This document shows, in pieces, positions 33,513 to 42,700 of a DNA stretch of 64,000 nt (within the stretch, counting starts at the first letter, position 1; each line of letters begins with the position of its first letter). The notes beneath the pieces are model-generated. The model was given only the letters and a program-made list of their open reading frames with translations, did not search any database and had not been told where the DNA came from. The position numbers were made by a program, and so were the translations under genes. The stretch lies in the NCBI RefSeq assembly GCF_030064675.1, contig NZ_CP116413.1, positions 5,550,001 through 5,614,000 on the forward strand. Direction: 5' to 3'. The stretch comes from Crossiella sp. CA-258035 (lineage in GTDB: Bacteria > Actinomycetota > Actinomycetes > Mycobacteriales > Pseudonocardiaceae).

Positions 33513-34236
33513 GCTGCGCGACAATCACGGCGGTCCAGATCAGCGCCTTGCGGGTGGGCCTGGGTCCGTCGCGGAGCAGCCGCACGCCGAAGGGCGCCAG
33601 GGCCAGGGTCAGCCCGCCGATGGCGATCAGCGAGACCGGCAGCTGGGTGCCCTTCACAGTGCCGAAGGCGTGCAAGGACATCAGGGCCAGCGCCAGCGCG
33701 CCCAGCGGACCGAACACGCCCGATCGCCAAGCGCCGAGGGCGAGCACGATCCAGCCGATCAGGATGGCCCCGCCGAAGGTGCGGAACGGGTGCCAGGTCA
33801 GCTCGCCCCAGAACCGGTAGTAGTCACTCACGAGCTGTCCGGCCCGCTCGATGCCCTGGGTGTCGGCCAGCACGAACACCAGCTGGTCGGTGCCCGCGTG
33901 GTAGGCGCGGGTGCACAGGCCGAGGATCACCAGTGTGCCGCCCCAGTACGCCCAGACCGGCCGGGTGGCCGCGATCCGCTGGCACAGCGCGACCACCGCG
34001 AAGCACAGCAGCACGTTGCCGAGCGCGAAGCAGGCGTACGCGGCGGACATCAGCGCCGGATGTTGCTGGTGGGCCTGGAGCTGCTGCGGGAAGAAGAAGT
34101 GGAACGGCGACCGCAGCAGCGCACCGGTCAGCAGCAGGAGCGGGCCCGCGATCAGCGAGACCCCGCCGACCCACCGCCCGGGGAACAACGCTTGCCGCGC
34201 AAGCACATCCGCGCTCTGCCGAGTGTCGTCAACCAT
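33478..34236 (-). CDS. polytopic membrane protein of unknown function
   Basis: Protein of 252 aa with about seven hydrophobic segments (WVGGVSLIAGPLLLLTGALL, MSAAYACFALGNVLLCFAVVAL, WAYWGGTLVILGLC, GGAILIGWIVLALGA, and two to three at the C-terminus ending LILGVFFAPRG). An aromatic/His loop (SPFHFFFPQQLQAHQQHP) follows TM1 and a second conserved-looking loop is RAYHAGTDQLVFVLAD. I do not recognise a named family. It is divergent from the histidine kinase at 34344 with only about 107 bp between, so it may be that system's target. Confidence 0.75.
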   Translation of the reverse strand: MVDDTRQSADVLARQALFPGRWVGGVSLIAGPLLLLTGALLRSPFHFFFPQQLQAHQQHPALMSAAYACFALGNVLLCFAVVALCQRIAATRPVWAYWGGTLVILGLCTRAYHAGTDQLVFVLADTQGIERAGQLVSDYYRFWGELTWHPFRTFGGAILIGWIVLALGAWRSGVFGPLGALALALMSLHAFGTVKGTQLPVSLIAIGGLTLALAPFGVRLLRDGPRPTRKALIWTAVIVAQLILGVFFAPRG

Positions 34237-34343
34237 GGCTGGAGGGTATTTTTGGCGGCCTGGGTGGCGCGTCTGCCCGTGGTCTTCGATCGGCGGCTGA
34301 TAGTCCTACCTGGGGCAGAGGCGGCCGGTGGTACGGTCCGCTC

Positions 34344-35465
34344 ATGGTCGCCGTGGCACTGCTGGCCCTGGTGCAGCTCTGGGCGTTGCTGGACCCGCCG
34401 GGCCGGGTGGCCGTGGGGCCGGTCTGGGCGATGCTCCTGGTGTCCTGCGCACTGGCATTTCCCGTGCTGGCAAGGCGTCGGTGGCCGCTCGCGGCGTTCG
34501 CGGCCGCCCTGGCGGTCGCGCTGACCGCCACCGTCGCGGGCCTGGTCGGCGGCGGGGTGGTCTGGATCGCCTACCTGCCCACGGCCTTGGCGCTGTACCC
34601 GGTCGCGGTGGCCGGGCGGACCTGGCGGTCGCTGGCGGTGCTGGGCACGGCGATCACCTTGGCCACCGGGGCGATCCTGGCCTACTACCGCTGGGTGCTG
34701 CCCGGCCTGGCCGTGCCCACCCTGCCGGTGGAGGTGCCGGTGGCCTGGCCGGTGGAGATCGGCTTGGTCACCGTGCTGCTGGGCGGTTCGGCCGGGATCG
34801 GCGGTGCGGTCGCCCGGCGGCGGCGGATCGCGGCGCACCTGGTCGCGGAGTCCTCCCGGCGGGCGGTGGCCGAGGAGCGGCTGCGCATCGCGCGGGAGCT
34901 GCACGACGTGGTCGGCCACAGCCTGAGCCTGATCGCGGTGCAGGCCACCGTGGCCAACCACCTCGGCCCCGGCTCCCCCGATGCCGCCGGTTCGGCGCTG
35001 CGCACCATCGAGTCCACCAGCCGCGGCGCCCTGGCCGAGGTCCGCCGGGTGCTCGGCGCGCTCCGCTCGGACGCCGAGCTGACCCCCATCCCCGGACCGG
35101 CCGACCTGCCAGGGCTGGCCGCCGGATCCGGCCTGGCCGTGGACCTCACCCTGCGCGGTGACCGCGAACTGCCCGCGGGTCTGGGGCTCACGGTGTACCG
35201 GATCGTGCAGGAGGCGTTGACCAACGTGTTGCGGCACGCGGAAACCGGCTCCTGCCGGGTGCTCGTCGACCGCACCGGACCGGCGGTCCTGGTCGAGGTC
35301 CTCGACGACGGGCGCGGCGGCGAACCCTCGGGCAGCGGCAACGGGCTGCTCGGCCTGCGGGAGCGGGCCGCCCTGTTCGGTGGCACGCTCAGCGCCGGGC
35401 CGAGGGCCGAGGGCGGGTTCGCGGTACGGGCCCGGATTCCGATCGACGTCGAGGAGGCGCGGTGA
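34344..35465 (+). CDS. sensor histidine kinase, NarL-partner type
   Basis: Kinase of 373 aa with about five membrane helices in residues 1-165, then a HisKA_3 domain with phospho-acceptor box RIARELHDVVGHSLSLIAVQ and a HATPase_c domain (VYRIVQEALTNVLRHAETG, VLDDGRGG, GNGLLGLRERAALFGG). All catalytic boxes are intact. ATG 34344 follows TACGGT (34332-34337) by six bases, so the transcript is probably leaderless; the frame is open upstream but without a start signal. It is coupled to its response regulator by GTGA. The signal is unknown. Confidence 0.9.
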   Translation: MVAVALLALVQLWALLDPPGRVAVGPVWAMLLVSCALAFPVLARRRWPLAAFAAALAVALTATVAGLVGGGVVWIAYLPTALALYPVAVAGRTWRSLAVLGTAITLATGAILAYYRWVLPGLAVPTLPVEVPVAWPVEIGLVTVLLGGSAGIGGAVARRRRIAAHLVAESSRRAVAEERLRIARELHDVVGHSLSLIAVQATVANHLGPGSPDAAGSALRTIESTSRGALAEVRRVLGALRSDAELTPIPGPADLPGLAAGSGLAVDLTLRGDRELPAGLGLTVYRIVQEALTNVLRHAETGSCRVLVDRTGPAVLVEVLDDGRGGEPSGSGNGLLGLRERAALFGGTLSAGPRAEGGFAVRARIPIDVEEAR

Positions 35466-36154
35466 CCAGGGTGGTGCTCGCCGAGGACCAGGTGTTGTTG
35501 CGGGACAGCCTGGTCGCGCTGATCGACTCCACCGGGGACCTCAGCGTGGTCGGGCAGGCGGGCACCGGGACAGCGGCGGTCGAGCTGGCCCGGAGCTGCC
35601 GGCCGGACGTGGTGCTGATGGACGTGCGGATGCCGGAGCTGGACGGCATCGAGGCGACCAGGCGGATCTGCGCCGAGGGCACGGCCAGGGTGCTCATCCT
35701 GACCACCTTCGACCTGGACGAGTACGTGCACGCCGCGTTGCGGGCCGGCGCCAGCGGGTTCCTGGTCAAGGACTCCTCGGCCGCGGACCTGCTGGCCGCG
35801 GTGCGGATCGTGGCCGCGGGCGAGGCGCTGCTCGCGCCGACGGTGACCCGGCGGCTGATCGAGCGGTTCCGCGCCCAGCGACCGCCGTCCCGCGACAACT
35901 CGCTGGACGGCCTCACCCCCCGGGAGACCGAGGTGTTGCGGCTGATCGCCGACGGCCTGTCCAACACCGAGATCGCCGACCGGCTGTTCCTGGGCGTGGG
36001 CACGGTCAAGACGCACGTCGGCCGCCTGCTGGCCAAGCTGTCCGCCAGGGACCGGGCCCAGCTGGTCATCCGGGCCTACGACGGCGGGCTGGTCAGCAGG
36101 CAGGGCACCGCGGTGCGACCGCCGGACCGGCCGCACCGCGATGCGCTCAGGTGA
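35462..36154 (+). CDS. response regulator, NarL/LuxR family
   Basis: Protein of 230 aa: receiver domain with VLAEDQVLLRDSL, phospho-acceptor Asp in DVVLMDVRMPELDG and Lys in FLVKDSSAADLLAA; then the LuxR HTH LTPRETEVLRLIADGLSNTE and LFLGVGTVKTHVGRLLAK at about 150-215. The final 15 residues are Arg/Pro-rich. GTG 35462 overlaps the kinase stop. Partner of the kinase at 34344. The gene ends directly against the convergent subtilase gene with no spacer for a separate terminator. Confidence 0.93.
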   Translation: MTRVVLAEDQVLLRDSLVALIDSTGDLSVVGQAGTGTAAVELARSCRPDVVLMDVRMPELDGIEATRRICAEGTARVLILTTFDLDEYVHAALRAGASGFLVKDSSAADLLAAVRIVAAGEALLAPTVTRRLIERFRAQRPPSRDNSLDGLTPRETEVLRLIADGLSNTEIADRLFLGVGTVKTHVGRLLAKLSARDRAQLVIRAYDGGLVSRQGTAVRPPDRPHRDALR

Positions 36155-37915
36155 TCAGCCGAAGCACAGCGGGGTGCTGATGTGCTTGTGGCAGCGGATG
36201 GTCCGGGTGGTCGAGCCGGTCTGGTTCCGGCTGTCGGTCACGGTCAGCGTCACGGTGTAGGTGGCCGCGACGTTCGGGTAGCTGTGCGAGACGGTGGCCC
36301 CGGTGCCGGTGGTGCCGTCGCCGAACTTCCAGGTGTGGCCGGAGACCGAGCCCTCCTCGTCGCTGGAGGCGCTGCCGTCGAAGGAGCAGCTGCCGCGGTT
36401 GCAGCGGGCGCTGAAGGCGGCGGTCGGCGGCAGGTCGCCCGCCTTGACCAGGCGGCGGGTGCTGTGCGTCTTGCCGTCGTTGTCGGTCACGGTCAGCCGG
36501 ACGCTGTAGTGGGCGGCCTTGCCGTAGTTGTGCGAGGCGGTCTTGCCGGTCGCGGTGCCGCCGTCACCGAACTCCCAGGCGTAGCCGGTGATGCTGCCGT
36601 CGGGGTCCTTTGTGGAGCTGGCGTCGAAGGAGCAGGTGGTGTTGCTGGTGGAGCAGTTCGCGGTGAACGCGGCGACCGGCCTGCCGGGGTCGGCCGAGCC
36701 CGCCGGGTAGTCCTGGGTGGAGCTGACGTCCAGCAGCGGTTCCTTGACGTTGTCGCCGGAGTCGTCGGTCCAGTCGGTGTTCGCGGTGTCGATCAGCCGC
36801 TGCCGCACCGCGCGCACGCCGTCCCGGTTGGTCGCCCGGTTGCCGTTGGCGGTCAACAGGCCAGCCGCGCCCGCCACGTGCGGCGCGGCCATCGAGGTGC
36901 CGCTGAGGGTGGAGTAGCTGCCGTTGAGGTGGGTGGACAGGATGCAGGTGCCCGGTGCCGCGATCTCCACGGTGGCGCCGAAGTTGCTGAAGTCGGCCAG
37001 GGTGTCGTCCTGGTCGGCCCGGCAGGTGGCGGCCGCGCCGCCGCCGCGCTTGCCGTTGAAGTCGGCCAGCGCGGACACGGTGATCACGTCCGGGTGGTTG
37101 GCCGGGAAGAAGGTCCTGGCGTCCTTGTGGTTGTTCCCGGCGGCCACCGCGAACACCACGCCCTTGCCGACCGCGTTGGAGATCGCCTGGCTGAGCGCGT
37201 CGTTGGTGCAGTTGTCGCAGCCGAGGCTCATGTTGGCCACCTCGATCTCATCGGCGTGCGCGGCCACCCAGTCCACGCCGGCGACCACGCCGGAGAGCTG
37301 CCCGCTGCCGCTGTCGTCGAGCACCTTGGCCGACCAGATCCGCGCGCCCGGTGCGATGCCGGTGACCCCGGCGCCGTCGTCCTTGGCGCCGATGCTGCCT
37401 GCCACGTGGGTGCCGTGGCCGTGGCCGTCGCTGCCCGCGTTGTCGGTGCAGGAGCTGCTGTTCACGCAGTTGGCCCGAGCCACCACGGTCAGGTCGGGGT
37501 GCTTGCCGTCCACCCCGGTGTCGATCACCGCGACGTCCACGTCCACGCTGTAGTCGGCGGTGCCGTTGATCTTGAGGTTGGGGTTGCCGGTGGCGAAGGC
37601 CCGGTCCACGCCGGTGGGCACGGTCTGCGCGGTGGTGCGCACCACCGCGTCCGGCTCCACCGAGCGCACCCGGGGGTCGCGCCGCAGCGCCGCGACCGCG
37701 GTCGGCGACAGGGACGCCGAGAAGCCGGACAGCGCGTGCCGGTAGACGTGGCCGACCTGGGCGCCGTGGCCCGCCGCCAGGGCCGCCGGGTCGGTCGCCT
37801 GATCGGACAGGGTGACCAGGTAGTCCGCCGGTGCACCGGCCGCCTGGGCGACCGGGGCCGTGGCAGCCAGCGCCACCACCCCCAGCGCCACGAGCAGTGC
37901 TCTTCTGATCCGCAC
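36155..37915 (-). CDS. secreted S8 subtilisin-like protease with two PKD domains
   Basis: Extracellular serine protease of 586 aa: signal peptide (RRALLVALGVVALAATAPVAQA), an I9-type propeptide (ADYLVTLSDQATDP ... RVRSVEPDAVV, to about residue 110), and the catalytic domain with Asp in VAVIDTGVDGKHPDL, His in GHGHGTHVAGS and Ser in LSGTSMAAPHVAGA. Two PKD repeats follow (EFGDGGTATGKTASHNYG and KFGDGTTGTGATVSHSYP), each with a short Cys pair near its start, and a Cys-bounded tail CHKHISTPLCFG. AAGGAGG seven bases before GTG 37915 fixes the start. The PKD domains probably bind protein or polysaccharide surfaces. Confidence 0.92.
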   Translation of the reverse strand: MRIRRALLVALGVVALAATAPVAQAAGAPADYLVTLSDQATDPAALAAGHGAQVGHVYRHALSGFSASLSPTAVAALRRDPRVRSVEPDAVVRTTAQTVPTGVDRAFATGNPNLKINGTADYSVDVDVAVIDTGVDGKHPDLTVVARANCVNSSSCTDNAGSDGHGHGTHVAGSIGAKDDGAGVTGIAPGARIWSAKVLDDSGSGQLSGVVAGVDWVAAHADEIEVANMSLGCDNCTNDALSQAISNAVGKGVVFAVAAGNNHKDARTFFPANHPDVITVSALADFNGKRGGGAAATCRADQDDTLADFSNFGATVEIAAPGTCILSTHLNGSYSTLSGTSMAAPHVAGAAGLLTANGNRATNRDGVRAVRQRLIDTANTDWTDDSGDNVKEPLLDVSSTQDYPAGSADPGRPVAAFTANCSTSNTTCSFDASSTKDPDGSITGYAWEFGDGGTATGKTASHNYGKAAHYSVRLTVTDNDGKTHSTRRLVKAGDLPPTAAFSARCNRGSCSFDGSASSDEEGSVSGHTWKFGDGTTGTGATVSHSYPNVAATYTVTLTVTDSRNQTGSTTRTIRCHKHISTPLCFG

Positions 37916-38057
37916 GGGATCCTCCTTGTGCAGGGAACCGCGGCCAGCGCCGCGGGAGCACCAATCTCCAGCCGGATCAACGCCGCCAACAATGCCGGGA
38001 ACCGTGGGTGTGGTACCCAATCAGGGCTGGCCAGCGGCGGCGTCTAGCATTTCCCGG

Positions 38058-38720
38058 GTGACCGCCTACGACGATCTTGACGTGTTCGAGCACCTGGACG
38101 CCGCCTCGCTGCCGCTGCGGCAGCAGCAGATCCTGGCGACCATCCGGGACTGGGTGCTCCGGCACGGCTACTCGCCGAGCACCCGGCAGATCGGCGAGGC
38201 GGTCGGGCTCCAGTCCTCCTCCTCGGTGTCCAAGCACCTGGCCGCCCTGGAGGACAAGGGTTTCCTGCGGCGCGGCGCGGCCATGTCCCGGCCGATCGAC
38301 GTGCGCGCCTTCCTGCGGGACAGCTCGGCCCGGCGCGATAACGGCGACTCGGTGAGCGTGCCGGTGGTCGGCGACATCGCGGCGGGCACCCCGATCACCG
38401 CCGCCGAGCACCTGGACGACCAGCTGACCCTGCCGCGCGAGCTGACCGGCCGGGGCACCGTGTTCGGGCTGCGGGTGCGCGGGGACTCGATGATCGACGC
38501 GGCGATCTGCGACGGCGACATCGTGGTGGTGCGCCAGCAGTCCGAGGCGCACTCCGGCCAGATCGTGGCCGCGATGATCGACGAGGAGGCCACGGTCAAG
38601 GTGTACCGGCGGCGCGGCGGGCACGTGTACCTGGAGCCGCGCAACCCCGCCTACCAGGTGATCGACGGGGACAACGCGGTGATCCTGGGCACCGTGGTCT
38701 CGGTGCTGCGCAGCGTCTGA
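38058..38720 (+). CDS. lexA: LexA-family self-cleaving repressor
   Basis: Repressor of 220 aa: winged HTH (QQQILATIRDWVLRHGYSP, STRQIGEAVGLQSSSSVSKH) and S24 peptidase domain with cleavage site Ala109-Gly110 in DIAAGTP, catalytic Ser144 in GDSMIDAAICDGD and Lys181 in EATVKVYR. All parts of a RecA-stimulated SOS repressor are present. The acidic N-terminal extension (TAYDDLDVFEHLDAASLP) and HTH differ from the main actinobacterial LexA (usually LTPRQ..GYPPSMREIG), so this may be a second paralogue. GTG 38058 follows TAGCAT (38045-38050) by seven bases: probably leaderless. I see no clear GAAC-N4-GTTC box upstream. Confidence 0.82.
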   Translation: MTAYDDLDVFEHLDAASLPLRQQQILATIRDWVLRHGYSPSTRQIGEAVGLQSSSSVSKHLAALEDKGFLRRGAAMSRPIDVRAFLRDSSARRDNGDSVSVPVVGDIAAGTPITAAEHLDDQLTLPRELTGRGTVFGLRVRGDSMIDAAICDGDIVVVRQQSEAHSGQIVAAMIDEEATVKVYRRRGGHVYLEPRNPAYQVIDGDNAVILGTVVSVLRSV

Positions 38721-38723
38721 GCC

Positions 38724-39278
38724 TCAGGCCGACGGGAGCCCGGCGGCCGCCCGCAGCTCGCCGAAGGCGGCGGCCAGGGCGTCCGCCTGGTAGTGCGCGT
38801 TGAGCCCGCTCGGATTGGGCAGCACCCACAGCTTCGAACCGCCGATAATCTCCGTTTGCGGCCCGATGACCGTTTTGGGCCGGTCGAATGCCACCCGGTA
38901 GGCGGAAATCCCCACCACTGCCACGTACTCCGGCTGATACCGCTCCGCCAGCGCGGTCAGCTTCCGGCCGCCTTCGCGCAGCTCCTCGCGGGTCAGCTCA
39001 TCGGCCCGCGCCGAGGCCCGCGCCACGATGTTCGTGATCCCCAGCCCGTAGTCCAGCAGCTCCCACTGCTCGGACGGGTGCAGCTGACGCGGGGTGAAAC
39101 CGGAGCGGTGCAACGCGGGCCAGAATCGGTTGCCCGGCCGGGCGAAGTGGTGTCCGGTAGCGGCCGAGTAGAGGCCGGGGTTGATACCGCAGAACAGCAC
39201 CGACAGGCCGGGTCCGACCACGTCGGGCAGGGTCCTGTCATGTGCGGCGGCCAGTTGTTCGGCGGTCGGTTTGGGCAC
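38724..39278 (-). CDS. mug: G/U mismatch-specific DNA glycosylase (Mug/TDG type)
   Basis: Enzyme of 184 aa that excises uracil or modified bases from mismatches. The family motif GINPG is seen as VLFCGINPGLYSAATGHHFARPGNRFW (key part GINPGLYSA, HFARPGNRFW). The second motif for strand intercalation is WVLPNPSGLNAHY. GTG 39276-39278 is preferred; TAATAT on the minus strand (39287-39292) ends eight bases upstream, so a leaderless transcript fits. It is convergent with the lexA-like gene, 3 bp apart; both belong to DNA damage response or repair by family. Confidence 0.9.
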   Translation of the reverse strand: MPKPTAEQLAAAHDRTLPDVVGPGLSVLFCGINPGLYSAATGHHFARPGNRFWPALHRSGFTPRQLHPSEQWELLDYGLGITNIVARASARADELTREELREGGRKLTALAERYQPEYVAVVGISAYRVAFDRPKTVIGPQTEIIGGSKLWVLPNPSGLNAHYQADALAAAFGELRAAAGLPSA

Positions 39279-39750
39279 GTCAACCGATATTACCCGCCCG
39301 GCGGACCGGAGCAGTCCTGGAATCCCGCCGCGGCCCCTACCAGGTTTCCGCGCGCCGCGCTTGCCTGGAGTGGCACGTTTGCGCCAGCGTCGACCAGCAC
39401 CACCACCTTGCCAATCCGATTCGCCGCCCACCGCCAGGCCCCGGGCAACCCAATCGGCGCAGCCGAGACCAATTTCGGACCTTTCCGCCCAACTCGGCCA
39501 CGGCCAGGCGGAGCACCGCGATCCGATTGTCCGTTTTCTCCGCTGCTCATCCCGGCACCTCCCGGCAATGACGATACGCCGGAAGTCGTCACCGCAAAGT
39601 AGGGACGCAATGCGAACATCGTCTCCAACCGGACAATGCGCCCATATTCTGTGTATCTCGCCTTCACATTTCCAACGATGGACAAGCGGACCTGAATGGG
39701 CGTACCTTCCGAATGGGTTCAGCAATTAGGGGATGTAAGGGGAACCGCAT
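39279..39750. other. intergenic region upstream of narG (no gene seen)
   Basis: About 470 bp without a convincing gene and with visibly lower GC than its surroundings. It holds the promoter of the glycosylase gene at its left end. The nitrate reductase promoter region is at the right: GAATGGG is repeated at 39695 and 39711, and AAGG-GGAA lies before ATG 39751. Overlapping open frames on both strands here lack ribosome sites and codon bias. No FNR (TTGAT-N4-ATCAA) or Rex palindrome was found by eye. Confidence 0.6.
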
Positions 39751-42700
39751 ATGGCTGCGGGGAATCGGCGCGTCAACGCCACTCCCACCACGGACAACCG
39801 CGCCAGTGACCTGCTGCTTTCAGCGGGCCGTTTCCTGCGTCGCGACGAGACCTCCGCCGACCTGCGCGTCACGTACCGGCGTGGCGGGCGCGACGGCGAC
39901 TCCTTCTACCGGGACCGGTGGAGCCACGACAAGGTCGTGCCCTCCACCCACGGCGTGAACTGCACCGGCTCCTGCCGGTGGAACGTCTACGTCAAGGACG
40001 GCATCATCACCTGGGAGTCCCAGGACGTCGATTACCCCTCGGTCGGGCCGGACCGGCCGGAGTACGAGCCGAGGGGCTGCCCGCGCGGAGCCTCCTTCTC
40101 CTGGTACTCCTACTCGCCGCTGCGGGTGCGCTACCCGTACGCCCGCGGCGTGCTGGTGGAGATGTACCGCGAGGGCCTGCGCGTGCACGGCGACCCGGTC
40201 GCCGCGTGGGAGTCCATTGTGGACGATCCCATGAAGCGGCACGTCTACCAGCGGGCCAGGGGCAAGGGCGGCCTGGTCCGGGTGAGCTGGGACGAGGCGG
40301 TGGACATGGTCGCCGCCGCGCACGTGCACACGCTCAAGCGGCACGGGCCGGACCGGATCGCCGGGTTCTCCCCGATCCCGGCCATGTCCATGGTCTCGCA
40401 CGCGGTCGGCTCCCGGTTCATGGCGCTGATCGGCGCGCCGATGCTCTCCTTCTACGACTGGTACGCCGACCTGCCGCCGGCCTCGCCACAGGTCTTCGGC
40501 GACCAGACCGACGTGCCGGAGTCCGCGGACTGGTGGGACGCCGCCTACCTGATGCTGTGGGGCAGCAACGTCCCGGTCACCCGCACCCCGGACGCGCACT
40601 TCATGACCGAGGCCCGCTACCGGGGCCAGAAGGTCGTGGTCTGCTCCCCCGACTACTCCGACGCGACCAAGTTCGCCGACGAGTGGCTGGCCCCGCACCC
40701 CGGCACCGACGCCGCGCTGGCGCTGGCCATGGGACACGTGGTGCTGCGCGAGTTCTTCGTGGACGAGCAGGAGCCGTTCTTCGCCGACTACGTGCGCCGC
40801 TACACCGACCTCCCGTTCCTGGTCACCCTCACCGAGCGCGCCGCGGGCCTGGTGCCCGGCAAGTTCCTCACCGCCGCCGACCTCGGCTCGGCCGAGCCGG
40901 GCGCGGACTGGAAGACCGTGCTGCTGGATGAGAGCACTGGGGAACCCTTGGTGCCCAACGGTTCGCTCGGCTTCCGCTGGCTGGACGAACCCGGCCGGTG
41001 GAACCTGGACCTGGCCGGGATCAGCCCCGCGCTGAGCATGACCGGGACCGGCGAGACCGCCGAGATCCTGTTGCCCCGCTTCGACGATCCCACCGGAGCC
41101 GCGGAGACCATCCGCCGCGGCGTCCCGGTCCGGCGGGTGGCTGGCCAGCTGGTCACCACGGTCTACGACCTGCTGCTGGCCCAGTACGGCGTGGCCCGCG
41201 ACGGCCTGCCCGGCGACTGGCCCACCGGCTACGAGGACCCGGACCAGCCCGGCACCCCGGCCTGGCAGGAGGTGGTCACCGGCGTGCCTGCCGAACGGGC
41301 CACCCGGATCGCGCGCGAGTTCGCCGACACCGCGATCCGCTCCGAGGGCCGCTGCATGATCGTGATGGGCGCGGGCACCAACCACTGGTTCCACTCCGAC
41401 CTGGTCTACCGCTCCTTCCTGGCCCTGCTGCTGCTCACCGGCTGCCAGGGCCGCAACGGCGGCGGCTGGGCGCACTACGTCGGGCAGGAGAAGGTCCGCC
41501 CGCTCACCGGCTGGGCGACCCTGGCCGGCGCGCTGGACTGGGTCCGGCCGCCGCGGCAGATGATCGGCACCGGCTACTGGTACACCCACACCGGCCAGTG
41601 GCGCTACGACCGGGTCACCGCGGACGCGCTCACCTGGCCGGGCGCGGCGGGCACGCTGGCCGGGATGACCGCGGCGGACTGCATGGCCACCTCGGCCCGG
41701 ATGGGCTGGATGCCCTCCTACCCCACCTTCGACCGCAACCCCCTCGACCTGGTGGACGAGGCCGAAGCCGCGGGCAGCGATCCGGCCGCGCACGTGCTTT
41801 CCCAGCTCCGGCAGGGAAAACTAGGCTTCGCCTGCGAGGACCCGGACGCGCCGGAGAACTGGCCGAGGGTGCTCACCGTGTGGCGGGCCAACCTGCTGGG
41901 CTCCTCGGCCAAGGGCAACGAGTACTTCCTGCGCCACCTGCTCGGCACCGACGCCAACCTGCGTGCCGCCGAGACCCCGGCGGAGGAGCGGCCGAAGTCG
42001 GTGCGCTGGCGGGACAACCCGCCGGAGGGCAAGCTGGACATGTTGCTGGCACTGGACTTCCGGATGACCAGCACCACGCTGTTCGCCGACGTCACACTGC
42101 CCGCGGCCACCTGGTACGAGAAGCACGACCTCTCCAGCACCGACATGCACCCCTTCGTGCACTCCTTCAACACCGCGGTCGACCCGCCCTGGCAGGCGCG
42201 CACCGACTTCGACGCCTTCCACGCCATCGCCGAACGACTCAGCGAGCTGGCCGAGGACCACCTCGGCACCCGCAAGGACCTGGTGGTCACCGCGCTCCAG
42301 CACGACTCACCCGGCGAGGTCGCCCAGCCCGGCGGCGTGCTGCGGGACTGGCGCACCGGCGAGTCCGATCCGGTGCCGGGGGTGAACTTCCCGACGCTGA
42401 CCGTGGTGGAGCGCGACTACACCGCGGTGGCCGCCAAGCTGGCCGCGCTGGGCCCGCTGCTGGACAAGCTGGGCACCACCACCAAGGGCTACACCGTGGA
42501 GGTGGAACCGGAACTGCGCTGGCTGGGCGAGTCCAACGGCCTGGTCGCTGGTGGCCCGGCCGCCGGACGGCCCCGGCTGGACACCGACCGGCGGGCGGCG
42601 GACGCGGTGCTCGCGCTCTCCGGCACCACCAACGGCCGGATCGCCGACGAGGGCTTCCGGGTGCTCGGCGAACGCGTCGGCAAACCATTGCGGAAGCTGT

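Noticed and set aside
39290-39685. 131-aa minus-strand open frame in the spacer upstream of narG
   Set aside because: No ribosome site, mixed codon use, no recognisable motif, and overlapped by equally long frames on the other strand.
39600-39750. FNR- or Rex-type site for oxygen/redox control of nar
   Set aside because: I looked for TTGAT-N4-ATCAA and TTGTGA/TCACAA half sites and saw none; only a GAATGGG direct repeat is present, too weak to assign.
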